Below the pieces are notes generated by a model. It saw only the letters and a list, made by a program, of their open reading frames with translations. It did not search any database and had not been told where the DNA came from. A DNA stretch of 64,000 bases from CAYMYN01 sp964394665 (GTDB lineage Bacteria > Planctomycetota > UBA1135 > GCA-002686595), in assembly GCA_964394665.1 (NCBI GenBank), contig CAYMYN010000002.1, positions 303,496 to 367,495 on the forward strand, in the 5' to 3' direction. The position numbers and the translations under genes are program-made. Each line of letters begins with the position of its first letter. Positions within the stretch are counted from its first letter, which is position 1. Positions 25,591 to 33,634 of the stretch are shown here, piece by piece.

Positions 25591-28500
25591 ATGGGGGCGA
25601 GGATCCCCGGAAACATGGGCGAGGACCTGGAGCTGCGGGCGGGGGACGAGCTGGTCACCCAGGTTGCGTTCCTGCGGGGGGTGGCGCGCGGGCTGCTGCG
25701 GCAGGAGGACGAGGACCTGGTGCAGGAGACGCTCGTGGCGGCGCTCGAGCGTGGACCCGAGCGCGGCGTGGGCCGGGGTTGGCTCGTGGCGACGCTGCGC
25801 CATCGGGCCTCGAACGCGCGGCGGACGGAGCGCAGGCGCGGGGAGCGGGAGGAGCGCGCGGCGCGGGCGGAGTCGGTGGAACCGGCGGACGAAGCCCTCG
25901 CGCGGCTCGAGGTGGCGCAGCGGCTGGCGGACCTGGTCCTGGGGCTGCGCGAGCCCTACCGCACGACGATCTACCTGCGCTACCACGCGGGGCTGGGGCC
26001 GCGCGCGATCGCTGCCCGCATGGGAGTGCCGGTCAAGACCGTGAAGACGCGGCTGGGGCGGGCGCTCGTCGAGCTGCGGCGCGAGCTCGAGGCGCGGGGC
26101 GGCGGGCGCGAGCGCTGGCTGCCGGGTCTGGTCGGCCTGGCGCACCCGGGGGCGATGCCCCTCGGCGGCGGGGGACTGGTGGGAGGACTGCTCATGAAGA
26201 AACACGTCGCCGCGCTCTTGCTCGTGGTCCTGGCCGCGGGCCTGGTCTGGCAGGGAGGGCGGCTCGCCAGGCTCGGACCAGGTGCGCTGGGTCGGGAATC
26301 GGCCGCAGAACCCCTGCGCCGGCCGGTGGTGGTCGCGGAGGAATCCGCTGCGCCCGCGCCGCCGGCCAGCGCGCCGCGCGAAGCGTTGCCGGCCGTGTCG
26401 CGGCCCAGCGCCCAGGTCGGCACGCTCGTCGTGCGCCTGCGGAGGGATCGGGACGGCGCGCCCCTCGAGGGATTCTGCGTCGACCTGCGCGCCCTCGACG
26501 ATCCCGGGCCGCGCCCCGAGCGCCGCCACGCGCTCACCGACGCGCAGGGGCGGGCGGTGTTCGAGCAGGTTCCCGCGGGGGCGGTGCGCGCCTTCGCGCC
26601 CGGCGGCGCGGCGCGCACGGGCGAGGTCGTCGCGGGCGAACGACGCGAGCTCGAGCTGCTCCAGCGCGACACCCCCGACCTCGTCGGCCAGGTCGTCGAC
26701 CCGGCGGGGGCCGGGGTCGTCGGCGCCGAGGTGTGGATCCACGGTCCCGGCGATCCGCTGGCGAGCCACCTCGCCCTGCGCACCGGCGCGGAGGGGCGCT
26801 TCGTGCTTCCGGGGCTCGAGGACGACGTGCAGGTCGGCGCCCGCGCCGCGGGGCTGCGCCCCTCGATGCTCTTCGAGTGCGGCGAGCTGGCGCTGGGGGC
26901 GAGCGGAGCGCGGGAGGTGCGCCTCGAGCTGCGCGCCGCCGGCGCGGGCCTCGCCGGCCGCGTGCTCGACGCGCGCGGCACTCCGGTGAACGGCGCCTGG
27001 GTGCTCGCCGGCCCGAGCGGCGGAACGATCTCCGACCTGGCGGACGGCCGCCGCGCCTACGCGCCCGGCCGCGTGGTCCTCTCCACCGACGAACGCGGCG
27101 AGTTCAGCCAGCCCGGCGACCTCGATCCGGGGTCTTGCGAGCTCTTCGTCGTCGCGCCGGGGGCGCCGGTCTGGACCGCGACCGTCGAGTTGAGCGCGGG
27201 GGAGCGGACCTGGGTCGACGTGCGGCTCGTGGACGGCCTGCGCGTGCGCGGCCGGGTCGTCGATGCGCGGGGGCGGCCGGTGGCGGGCGCGGAGGTCCTC
27301 GCCACCCGCGAGTTCGGCCTCGACGATCCGCGCGAGTGGTTCCTCACGCCGCGCACCACGAGCGACGAAGCGGGCCTCTTCCTCCTCGAGCTCGTGCCGC
27401 CGGGCGCGTGCGAGCTGCGCGCGCGGGTGCCGGGCCGCGATCGACTCGGGCGAGCCCGCGCGGGCCTCGACGCGGGGCCGGGGGCGGAGCTCGAGGTCGA
27501 GTTGGTCCTCGACCCCGGCTCCCTCGTCACGGGCCGGGTCGTCGATCGCGCCGGCGTACCCCTCGTCGGGTGGGGCGTGTTCGCGGAGTCCGAGTGGCTG
27601 GTCGAGGATCGCGCCGCCGGGCTGCTGCACGGCCGCGGCCTGCGCCGCACCGATCGCACCGACGCCGAGGGCGCCTTCGTGATCGCGAACCTCGAACCCC
27701 ACCCGCTCGACGTGGCCGTCGCCGCGCCCGGCGAGTGGCCGCACCCGCCGCGGGCTCGGGCGCGCGGGGTCCGGCCCGGGACCGGGGATCTGGTGCTCGT
27801 CGTCGAGGAGGCGCGGACCGACCCCGCCACCCTCGCGGGCCGACTCGCGGGCCTGGATGGGCGCGCGCCGCGCGACGTGCGGCTCGTCCTGTGGGGCGCA
27901 GGCGAGCGCAGCGGCAACTTCGTGGCCTTCGACGGCGCGAGCGGTGCCTTCGAGCACGCGGTCGCGCTCCCCGGCCCCTACACCCTCGAGGTCGAGCGCG
28001 CCGGCCGCACCCTGCTCACCGCCGGCCCCTTCGAGCTCGTCGCCGGCGCGCGGGTCGACGTGGGCACGCTGCAACTCGGCGAGCCGGGCCACGTCGAGGT
28101 CGAGTTGCTCCTGGGTCCGGACGTGCCCGCGGCGCACCTGCTCCTGAGGTTGTCCGGGCCGGGCGGCGTGGACGAGCGGCTCGAGCTCGACGGCGCGCGC
28201 TACCGCTCGGGCCCCCTGGCGCCGGGAACGTGGTCGCTCGAGCTGCACTCGAAGGGCTGGTTCGCGCCGGACGTCGAGGTCTCCGTGCGCGGCGGCGAGA
28301 CGGCGCGCGTGCGCCTCGAGCCGCGGCCCGCCCTGCCCGTCGACCTCGCCTTCGAGCCCACCGATCCCGCCGCGGTCTGGTCCCGCGGCTGGATCGAGAT
28401 CCGGGACACCGCGGGCAACCTGCTGCGCCGCGGCGGTCCCTGGTCGCGGCCCACGTCCGAAGCCCGCGCCCTGCGCTTCCACGGCCTCGGCCTACCCCCG

Positions 28501-28611
28501 GGACACTACCGCGCCGAGGCCCGCACCGACGCCGGGCACGCGGGGCGCGGCGACTTCACGCTTCGAGAACTCGACAGCCCGGGTGCCCCTTTGCGCTTCC
28601 CGCTGCGCTGA
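25591..28611 (+). CDS. ECF sigma factor fused to a membrane segment and carboxypeptidase-regulatory repeats (copy 2)
   Basis: 1006 residues from ATG at 25591; an ATG at 25615 (MGEDLELRAGDELVTQ) is the likelier start. Region 2 is seen in LLRQEDEDLVQETLVAALERG and GRGWLVATLRHRASNARR; region 4 in LREPYRTTIYLRYHAGLGPRAIAARMGVPVKTVKTRLGRALVELRRE, a standard ECF helix-turn-helix. A hydrophobic segment MKKHVAALLLVVLAAGLVW (residues 202-220) follows, then ~780 residues of carboxypeptidase-regulatory repeats (LVGQVVDPAGAGVVGAEVWI, LAGRVLDARGTPVNGAWVLA, VRGRVVDARGRPVAGAEVLA). The internal ATG at 26194 has a good Shine-Dalgarno GGGAGGA 6 nt upstream, so a separate membrane protein could also be translated. 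Same architecture as the divergent copy 1 but low sequence identity, so not a recent duplication. Confidence 0.85.
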   Translation: MGARIPGNMGEDLELRAGDELVTQVAFLRGVARGLLRQEDEDLVQETLVAALERGPERGVGRGWLVATLRHRASNARRTERRRGEREERAARAESVEPADEALARLEVAQRLADLVLGLREPYRTTIYLRYHAGLGPRAIAARMGVPVKTVKTRLGRALVELRRELEARGGGRERWLPGLVGLAHPGAMPLGGGGLVGGLLMKKHVAALLLVVLAAGLVWQGGRLARLGPGALGRESAAEPLRRPVVVAEESAAPAPPASAPREALPAVSRPSAQVGTLVVRLRRDRDGAPLEGFCVDLRALDDPGPRPERRHALTDAQGRAVFEQVPAGAVRAFAPGGAARTGEVVAGERRELELLQRDTPDLVGQVVDPAGAGVVGAEVWIHGPGDPLASHLALRTGAEGRFVLPGLEDDVQVGARAAGLRPSMLFECGELALGASGAREVRLELRAAGAGLAGRVLDARGTPVNGAWVLAGPSGGTISDLADGRRAYAPGRVVLSTDERGEFSQPGDLDPGSCELFVVAPGAPVWTATVELSAGERTWVDVRLVDGLRVRGRVVDARGRPVAGAEVLATREFGLDDPREWFLTPRTTSDEAGLFLLELVPPGACELRARVPGRDRLGRARAGLDAGPGAELEVELVLDPGSLVTGRVVDRAGVPLVGWGVFAESEWLVEDRAAGLLHGRGLRRTDRTDAEGAFVIANLEPHPLDVAVAAPGEWPHPPRARARGVRPGTGDLVLVVEEARTDPATLAGRLAGLDGRAPRDVRLVLWGAGERSGNFVAFDGASGAFEHAVALPGPYTLEVERAGRTLLTAGPFELVAGARVDVGTLQLGEPGHVEVELLLGPDVPAAHLLLRLSGPGGVDERLELDGARYRSGPLAPGTWSLELHSKGWFAPDVEVSVRGGETARVRLEPRPALPVDLAFEPTDPAAVWSRGWIEIRDTAGNLLRRGGPWSRPTSEARALRFHGLGLPPGHYRAEARTDAGHAGRGDFTLRELDSPGAPLRFPLR
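26181..26196 (+). promoter_or_regulatory. Internal ribosome binding site and start inside the copy-2 sigma fusion
   Basis: GGGAGGA at 26181-26187 precedes the in-frame ATGAAGAAA at 26194 by 6 nt, a stronger start context than those at the 5' end of the gene. Initiation here would produce a 805-residue protein beginning with a signal-anchor (MKKHVAALLLVVLAAGL), without the sigma domain. Confidence 0.4.
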
Positions 28612-28682
28612 AGCCCCGTCGACGCCCGCGCGGACCTCCCCTGGGTGCTTCGGAGACTCCAGACTCGCCCGTGGACGGCGGA

Positions 28683-29849
28683 TCAGGGACCGTCGGCGGG
28701 GGGCGGCCAGTGGGTGGCGCCGTGGGGGAGGATGGGGCTGGGTTGGGTGGGGAAGCCGTCGAGGGGGCCGAGGGGGTGGCGGTCGCGCTGGGCGGTGGCG
28801 GGGCTCTGCACGTAGAGGGCCAGGAGCTGGGCCAGGGCCTCGAGGGAGCTGCGGTGGGTGCGCTCGTAGCCGTGGGAGGCGTCGGCCCCGAAGCAGACCA
28901 GGGCCGTGCGGATGTCGTTGCCGGCCTCCAGGGCCGAGGCGGCGTCGCAGCGGTAGTAGCGGAAGATGTCGCGCTGGTGGTCGAGGCCGTGCTCGGCGCA
29001 CAGGCCGAGCAGCTTGTGGGTCATGTGGTAGTCGAAGGGGCCGGTCGAGTCGGCCATCGCGATGGTGACGCCCAGCTCGCTCGAGTTCTGCCCCGGGGCC
29101 GGCGTGGCGTTGTCGATCGCGAGCATCTCGGCCACGTCGCCGTGCAGGACCGAGGAGGCGCCCGAGCCGGTCTCCTCGGAGATCGTGAACAGCAGGTGGC
29201 AGTCGACCGGAAGGGCCGCGCCCGCGGCGAGCACCGCCCGCGCGGCGCCCAGCAGGCTCGCGACGCCGGCCTTGTTGTCGAGGTGCCGCGAGTTGATGTA
29301 GCCCGACTCGTGGAACTCGGTGCCCGGGTCGAAGGCCACGAAGTCGCCGATGGCGAGCCCGAGCCGGGCCAAGTCCTGCGCATCCCGCACGCGCTCGTCG
29401 ACGCGCACCTCGACGTTCCCCCATCCCACGGGCTGGGTGTCGATCTCCTCGTTGAACGTGTGCCCGGAGGCCTTGAGCGGCAGCACCGTGCCGCGGTGCG
29501 CGCCGGCGTCGGAGAAGATCGTGACGCGGCCGCCCTCGGCCCAACGCGCCGACCAGTGACCCACGGGCACGAGCTCGAGCCGGCCGTTGGGCTTGAGGTT
29601 CTTCACCAGGGCACCGAGCGTGTCCAGGTGCGCAACGACGGCCCGCGCGGGGTTGGGCTGGGCGCCGCGCAGGTCGGCGCGGATGGCGCCGCGCCGGGTC
29701 AGCTCGTAGGGGATTCCGAGTTCCTCGAGCTGGCCGCAGGTGAAGTGCACCACCTGGTCGGTGTACCCGCTGGGGCTCGGGATGCGGAGCAGCTCCTGCA
29801 GCATGCGGAGCGTGTACTCCATGTCGATGTCGAGGCGACGGATCGGCAT
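28683..29849 (-). CDS. Osmoprotectant NAGGN-system M42-family peptidase
   Basis: 388 residues starting MPIRRLDIDMEYTLRMLQELLRIPSPSGYTD, which matches the M42-type hydrolase always found with NAGGN synthesis genes. Metal-binding features are VVAHLDTLGALVK (first His/Asp), SRHLDNKAGV (bridging Asp), TISEETGSGAS (Glu-Glu catalytic/metal) and a late His in FGADASHGYERTH. Family knowledge: the third gene of NAGGN operons, probably a hydrolase acting on the dipeptide or its precursors; its precise reaction is not established. It starts 6 nt after the ngg stop. The last ~35 residues (Pro-rich) are lineage-specific. Confidence 0.9.
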   Translation of the reverse strand: MPIRRLDIDMEYTLRMLQELLRIPSPSGYTDQVVHFTCGQLEELGIPYELTRRGAIRADLRGAQPNPARAVVAHLDTLGALVKNLKPNGRLELVPVGHWSARWAEGGRVTIFSDAGAHRGTVLPLKASGHTFNEEIDTQPVGWGNVEVRVDERVRDAQDLARLGLAIGDFVAFDPGTEFHESGYINSRHLDNKAGVASLLGAARAVLAAGAALPVDCHLLFTISEETGSGASSVLHGDVAEMLAIDNATPAPGQNSSELGVTIAMADSTGPFDYHMTHKLLGLCAEHGLDHQRDIFRYYRCDAASALEAGNDIRTALVCFGADASHGYERTHRSSLEALAQLLALYVQSPATAQRDRHPLGPLDGFPTQPSPILPHGATHWPPPADGP

Positions 29850-29855
29850 CGGGGT

Positions 29856-31631
29856 TCAGTGCGCGCGCGCGGTCTGCGGGAAGAGCAGGTCGATGAAGCG
29901 CTCCGCGGTCGGTTGGGGTTCGTGGTTGGCGAGGCCGGGGCGTTCGTTGGCTTCCACGATCGCGTACGTCTCGCCCTCCTCGGAGGGCACCAGGAAGTCG
30001 AGCCCCGTGACCGGGATGTCGAGGGCGCGCGCGGCCGCCACGGCGGCCCGGGCGAGGGCGGGGTGCAGGCGATCGGTGACGTCGTGGATGCTCCCGCCCG
30101 TGTGCAGGTTGGCGGTCTTGCGCACGACGAGTTCCTCGCCCTCGGGCAGGACGTCCTCGAGGGTGTGGCCGGCGGCCTCCACGACGCGGCGCGTCTCGCC
30201 GTCCAGCGGGATGCGGCTCTCGCCGCCCGTGGCCGCGGCCCGGCGGCGGCTCTGCTTCTCGATCAGCCGTGCGATGGTGTGCCGGCCGGTGCCGACGATT
30301 CGGGGTGGGCGGCGGATGGCGGCGGCGACGACGCGGTAGTCGATCACGACGATGCGCAGGTCGAGGCCCTCGACGAACTCCTCGAGCAACACGTCGGCGC
30401 CCTGGGCGCGCGCGCGTTCGATGGCGGCCTGCAGCTCGTCCTCGGTGCGCACGTCGACGCTGATGCCAGCGCCCTGCTCGCCCCGGGAGGGCTTGACGAC
30501 CAGGCGGCGGTGCTCGTGCAGGAAGGCGCGGTCCTGTTCCTGCGTGCCGGCCTGGACCTGGGCCGGAACGCGCAGGCCGGCGCGGCGCAGGATGCGGCTG
30601 GTGACGGCCTTGTCGTCGCAGCGGCTCAGGGCGATCGCCGTCGTCAGCTCCGAGAGCGACTCGCGACAGACGATCGCGCGCCCGCCGTAGGACAGGCGGA
30701 AGTAGGCCGCCTCGGCGTCGAGCACCTCGACCGCGATGCCGCGGCGGCGGGCCTCGTCGATCAGGATGCGCGCGTACGGGTTGAGCTCGGGCTCGAACTC
30801 GGGACCGGAGTACAGCTTCTCGTTGATCGCGTTGCGGGTCTTCATGCAGAAGACCGGCACGCGCTGGAAGCCCAACTTCTCGTACAGCGCGATGGCCTGC
30901 TGGTTGTCGTGCATCACCGACAGGTCCATGAACGCGCGTCCCCGGCCGGCGTAGTGCTCGGCCAGCCTGCGCACGAGCGCCTCGCCGACGCCGGGCAGGC
31001 TGCCCTGGGGGTCGACCGCCAGGCACCACAGGCTGCAACCGTTCTCCGGGTCGTCGAAGGCGTGCACGTGGTCGACGCCGATCACCGCGCCGATCACGGC
31101 GTCGTCCTTGGACGCGCGGGCCACCAGGTAGGTGAAGGTGCGCGAGCGCCGGTGCTCCCAGACGAAGTCCTCGCCCGGTGGGACCATGCCGCGCGAGAGG
31201 TAGATGCGGTTCATCGCCTGGACTTCGTCCCGTCCCTGGACGCGCTGCACGGTGAACGCGCGCCGGCCGCCGCGATCGGCGCGCAGGTCCGAGAGCCACA
31301 GGCGATAGGTGTGCGAGGGGTCGAGGAAGAGCTCCTGGGGCGCGAGCGAGAGCACGACGTGCGGGTCGCGCAGGTAGAGGGCGATGTCGCGCGCGCCGGG
31401 CGCTTCCCCGGCGAGCGTCGCTGCGAGCCGCGCCGGATCCCGGAAGGTGTGCCCGAAGATCAGTCGGCCCCAGCCGCAGTCCAGCACCACGTCCGGCGGG
31501 AGCTTGCGCCCATCGAGCGTGCGGGGTGGCGCCTCGCCCCAGCTCTTGAGCGTCGGGGTACCGCGTTCGAAGCGACGGCCGGGGTGCTGCAGGCGCCTGC
31601 CGCCCGCGCTCTCACTCTTGCGCTTGGCCAT
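29856..31631 (-). CDS. ngg: N-acetylglutaminylglutamine synthetase (GNAT + ATP-grasp fusion)
   Basis: 591 residues from ATG at 31631 (MAKRKSESAGGRR). Residues ~115-290 are a GNAT domain (YLVARASKDDAVIGAVIGVDHVHAF, LAVDPQGSLPGVGEALVRRLAEH, ALYEKLGFQRVPVFCMKTRN), supplying N-acetylation. Residues ~290-590 are an ATP-grasp ligase (RLVVKPSRGEQGAGISVDV, VLLEEFVEGLDLRIVVIDYRVVAAAIRRPP, ITGLDFLV/VEANERPGLANHEP), forming the Gln-Gln peptide bond. The fusion is the normal form of the enzyme that makes N-acetylglutaminylglutamine in the NAGGN osmolyte pathway described in Sinorhizobium and Pseudomonas. It lies between asnO (17 nt) and the M42 peptidase (6 nt) in one operon. Confidence 0.92.
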   Translation of the reverse strand: MAKRKSESAGGRRLQHPGRRFERGTPTLKSWGEAPPRTLDGRKLPPDVVLDCGWGRLIFGHTFRDPARLAATLAGEAPGARDIALYLRDPHVVLSLAPQELFLDPSHTYRLWLSDLRADRGGRRAFTVQRVQGRDEVQAMNRIYLSRGMVPPGEDFVWEHRRSRTFTYLVARASKDDAVIGAVIGVDHVHAFDDPENGCSLWCLAVDPQGSLPGVGEALVRRLAEHYAGRGRAFMDLSVMHDNQQAIALYEKLGFQRVPVFCMKTRNAINEKLYSGPEFEPELNPYARILIDEARRRGIAVEVLDAEAAYFRLSYGGRAIVCRESLSELTTAIALSRCDDKAVTSRILRRAGLRVPAQVQAGTQEQDRAFLHEHRRLVVKPSRGEQGAGISVDVRTEDELQAAIERARAQGADVLLEEFVEGLDLRIVVIDYRVVAAAIRRPPRIVGTGRHTIARLIEKQSRRRAAATGGESRIPLDGETRRVVEAAGHTLEDVLPEGEELVVRKTANLHTGGSIHDVTDRLHPALARAAVAAARALDIPVTGLDFLVPSEEGETYAIVEANERPGLANHEPQPTAERFIDLLFPQTARAH

Positions 31632-31648
31632 GGAATCGAAACCTCCGG

Positions 31649-33421
31649 CTAGAGCCCGTGGATCTGCAGCCAGGACTCGAGCAGCGCGACCTGCCACAGC
31701 TTCGAGCCGCCCAGCGGCGTGATGTTGCCCATCGGCTCGGCGAGCAGGGCTTCGACGTACGGGCGCCGCACCAGGCCCCGCTGCCGAGCCCGGGGATCGT
31801 TCAGGACGTCCTTCACCCACTGGAGGTACGGACCCTGGAGGTACTTCAGCACGGGCACGGGGAAGTAGCCCTTGGGCCGGTCGATGACCTCGTGCGGGAT
31901 CACGGCGCGCGCCGCCTCCTTGAGGATGTGCTTCCCGCCTTGGCGCGTCTTGAGCTCGGGCGGCGTGCGCGCGGCGAGCTCGACCAGCTCGTGATCGAGG
32001 AACGGCACGCGCGCCTCGAGCCCCCAGGCCATGGTCATGTTGTCGACGCGCTTCACCGGGTCGTCGACGAGCATGACGGTCGTGTCGAGGCGCAGGGCCT
32101 GGTCGATGGGCCGCCGGGCGCCGGGGCGCGCGAAGTGCCGGGCGACGAACGCGCTGCTGTGGTCCTCGCCCAGGAGGTGCGGCTCGAGCAGGCGCGCCAT
32201 GTCCGCCTGGTCGCGGTCGAAGAAGACCGAGCGGTAGGCTTCGAGGGCGTCCTGGGCTTCGAACATCGGCGGGTACCAGTGGTAGCCGGCATAGACCTCG
32301 TCCGCGCCCTGACCGCTCTGCACGACCTTGACGTGGCGCGCCACCTCCTGGGAGAGCAGGAAGAAGCCGATCGCGTCGTGGCTGACCATCGGCTCGGACA
32401 TGGCGCGGATGCAGGGCTCCAGGGCCGGCAGCAGGCGCCCCGCGTCGACGAAGATCTTGTGGTGCGAGGTCCCGAAGCGCTGGGCGACGATGTCGGAGTA
32501 CTGGAACTCGTCGCCCTGCTCGCCGCCCACGCTCTCGAAGCCGATCGAGAAGGTCTCGAGGCCCTGTTGACCCTGCTCGGCCAGCAATCCCACGATCAAA
32601 CTCGAGTCGAGGCCGCCGGAGAGCAGCACGCCGACCGGCACGTCGGCCACCAGACGGCGGCGCACGGCGAGGCGCAGGGCCTCCAGGGTGCGCTCGCGCC
32701 ACTCCTCCTCGGGCAGCTCGCGATCCCCGGCGCCGGGCTCGAAGCCGAGCTCCCAGTAGCGCGACTCCACGCAGCGGCCATCCGGCTCGATCCGCACGAG
32801 GCTGGCCGGGTGCAGCTTGCGCACGCCCTTCAGCAGCGTGAGCGGCGCGGGGACGACCGCGTGGAAGCTGAAGTAGTGGTGCAGGGCCGCCGGATCGAGG
32901 TCCGTGTCGACGTCACCCGCGGCGAGCAGCGCCGGCAGGGTCGACGCGAAGCGCAGGCCGCCGGGCAGGGGCGCGTAGTAGAGCGGCTTGATGCCCAGGC
33001 GGTCGCGCGCCAGCAGGACGCGGCCGCTGTCGCGTTCCCAGAGGGCGAAGGCGAACATGCCGCTCAGGCGCCGGACGAAGTCCTGGCCCCAGGCGTGGTA
33101 GGCCTTCAGCAGGACCTCGGTGTCGCCCTGGGAGAAGAAGCGGTAGCCCAGGCCCTCGAGCTCGGCGCGCAGCTCGCGGTAGTTGTAGATCGCGCCGTTG
33201 TAGACGACGCCCAGGCCGAGCTCGCTGTCCAGCATCGGCTGCGAGGCGTGCTCGCTGAGATCGATGATCTTCAGCCGACGGTGGACGACCGCGAGCGGTC
33301 CTTGGCGAAAGACACCCACGCCGTCCGGACCGCGGGGGGCGAGCCGCTCCGCCATGCGCTCCAGCGCGCCGAGGGAGGGGGCCTGCCCGTCGAATCGAAT
33401 CTCACCGCCGAGTCCACACAT
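31649..33421 (-). CDS. asnO: Asparagine synthetase-like amidotransferase of NAGGN synthesis
   Basis: 590 residues. Class II glutamine amidotransferase: Cys2 nucleophile (MCGLGGEIRF), RGPDGVG and NGAIYNYRELR, followed by the synthetase domain with the PP-loop VLLSGGLDSSLIVGLL and GQGADEVYAGYHWYP. The last is the NAGGN-type variant of the asparagine-synthetase motif (GDGADEx...). In NAGGN operons this enzyme amidates the C-terminus of N-acetylglutaminylglutamine. It is the first gene of a three-gene operon. A 213-bp spacer separates it from the divergent PEP carboxylase gene; osmotic induction would be expected but no specific site is recognisable. Confidence 0.92.
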   Translation of the reverse strand: MCGLGGEIRFDGQAPSLGALERMAERLAPRGPDGVGVFRQGPLAVVHRRLKIIDLSEHASQPMLDSELGLGVVYNGAIYNYRELRAELEGLGYRFFSQGDTEVLLKAYHAWGQDFVRRLSGMFAFALWERDSGRVLLARDRLGIKPLYYAPLPGGLRFASTLPALLAAGDVDTDLDPAALHHYFSFHAVVPAPLTLLKGVRKLHPASLVRIEPDGRCVESRYWELGFEPGAGDRELPEEEWRERTLEALRLAVRRRLVADVPVGVLLSGGLDSSLIVGLLAEQGQQGLETFSIGFESVGGEQGDEFQYSDIVAQRFGTSHHKIFVDAGRLLPALEPCIRAMSEPMVSHDAIGFFLLSQEVARHVKVVQSGQGADEVYAGYHWYPPMFEAQDALEAYRSVFFDRDQADMARLLEPHLLGEDHSSAFVARHFARPGARRPIDQALRLDTTVMLVDDPVKRVDNMTMAWGLEARVPFLDHELVELAARTPPELKTRQGGKHILKEAARAVIPHEVIDRPKGYFPVPVLKYLQGPYLQWVKDVLNDPRARQRGLVRRPYVEALLAEPMGNITPLGGSKLWQVALLESWLQIHGL

Positions 33422-33634
33422 GCCAGAGCGAGTCCACGCGTGGATCCCCGCGCGCGACGCCGACAGTGTGCACGATCACGGCCTCCGGGTTCAACCTTGG
33501 AGGCGAGACTTCGAGCTCGAGGGTGCCGTAGAGTATCCAGGGTGGGAGATCCTGCGCCGGAAACGAGAGCGGCGGAGGATGTCCTCGAGCCATCACGAAT
33601 CCCTCTGGAAGCCCAACGTTCCAAGTTGCGATCG

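Noticed and set aside
25779..31652. A 1957-codon plus-strand open frame through the sigma fusion and the NAGGN operon
   Set aside because: It reads a different frame of the sigma gene and then the antisense of ngg and the M42 peptidase; no domain is recognisable.
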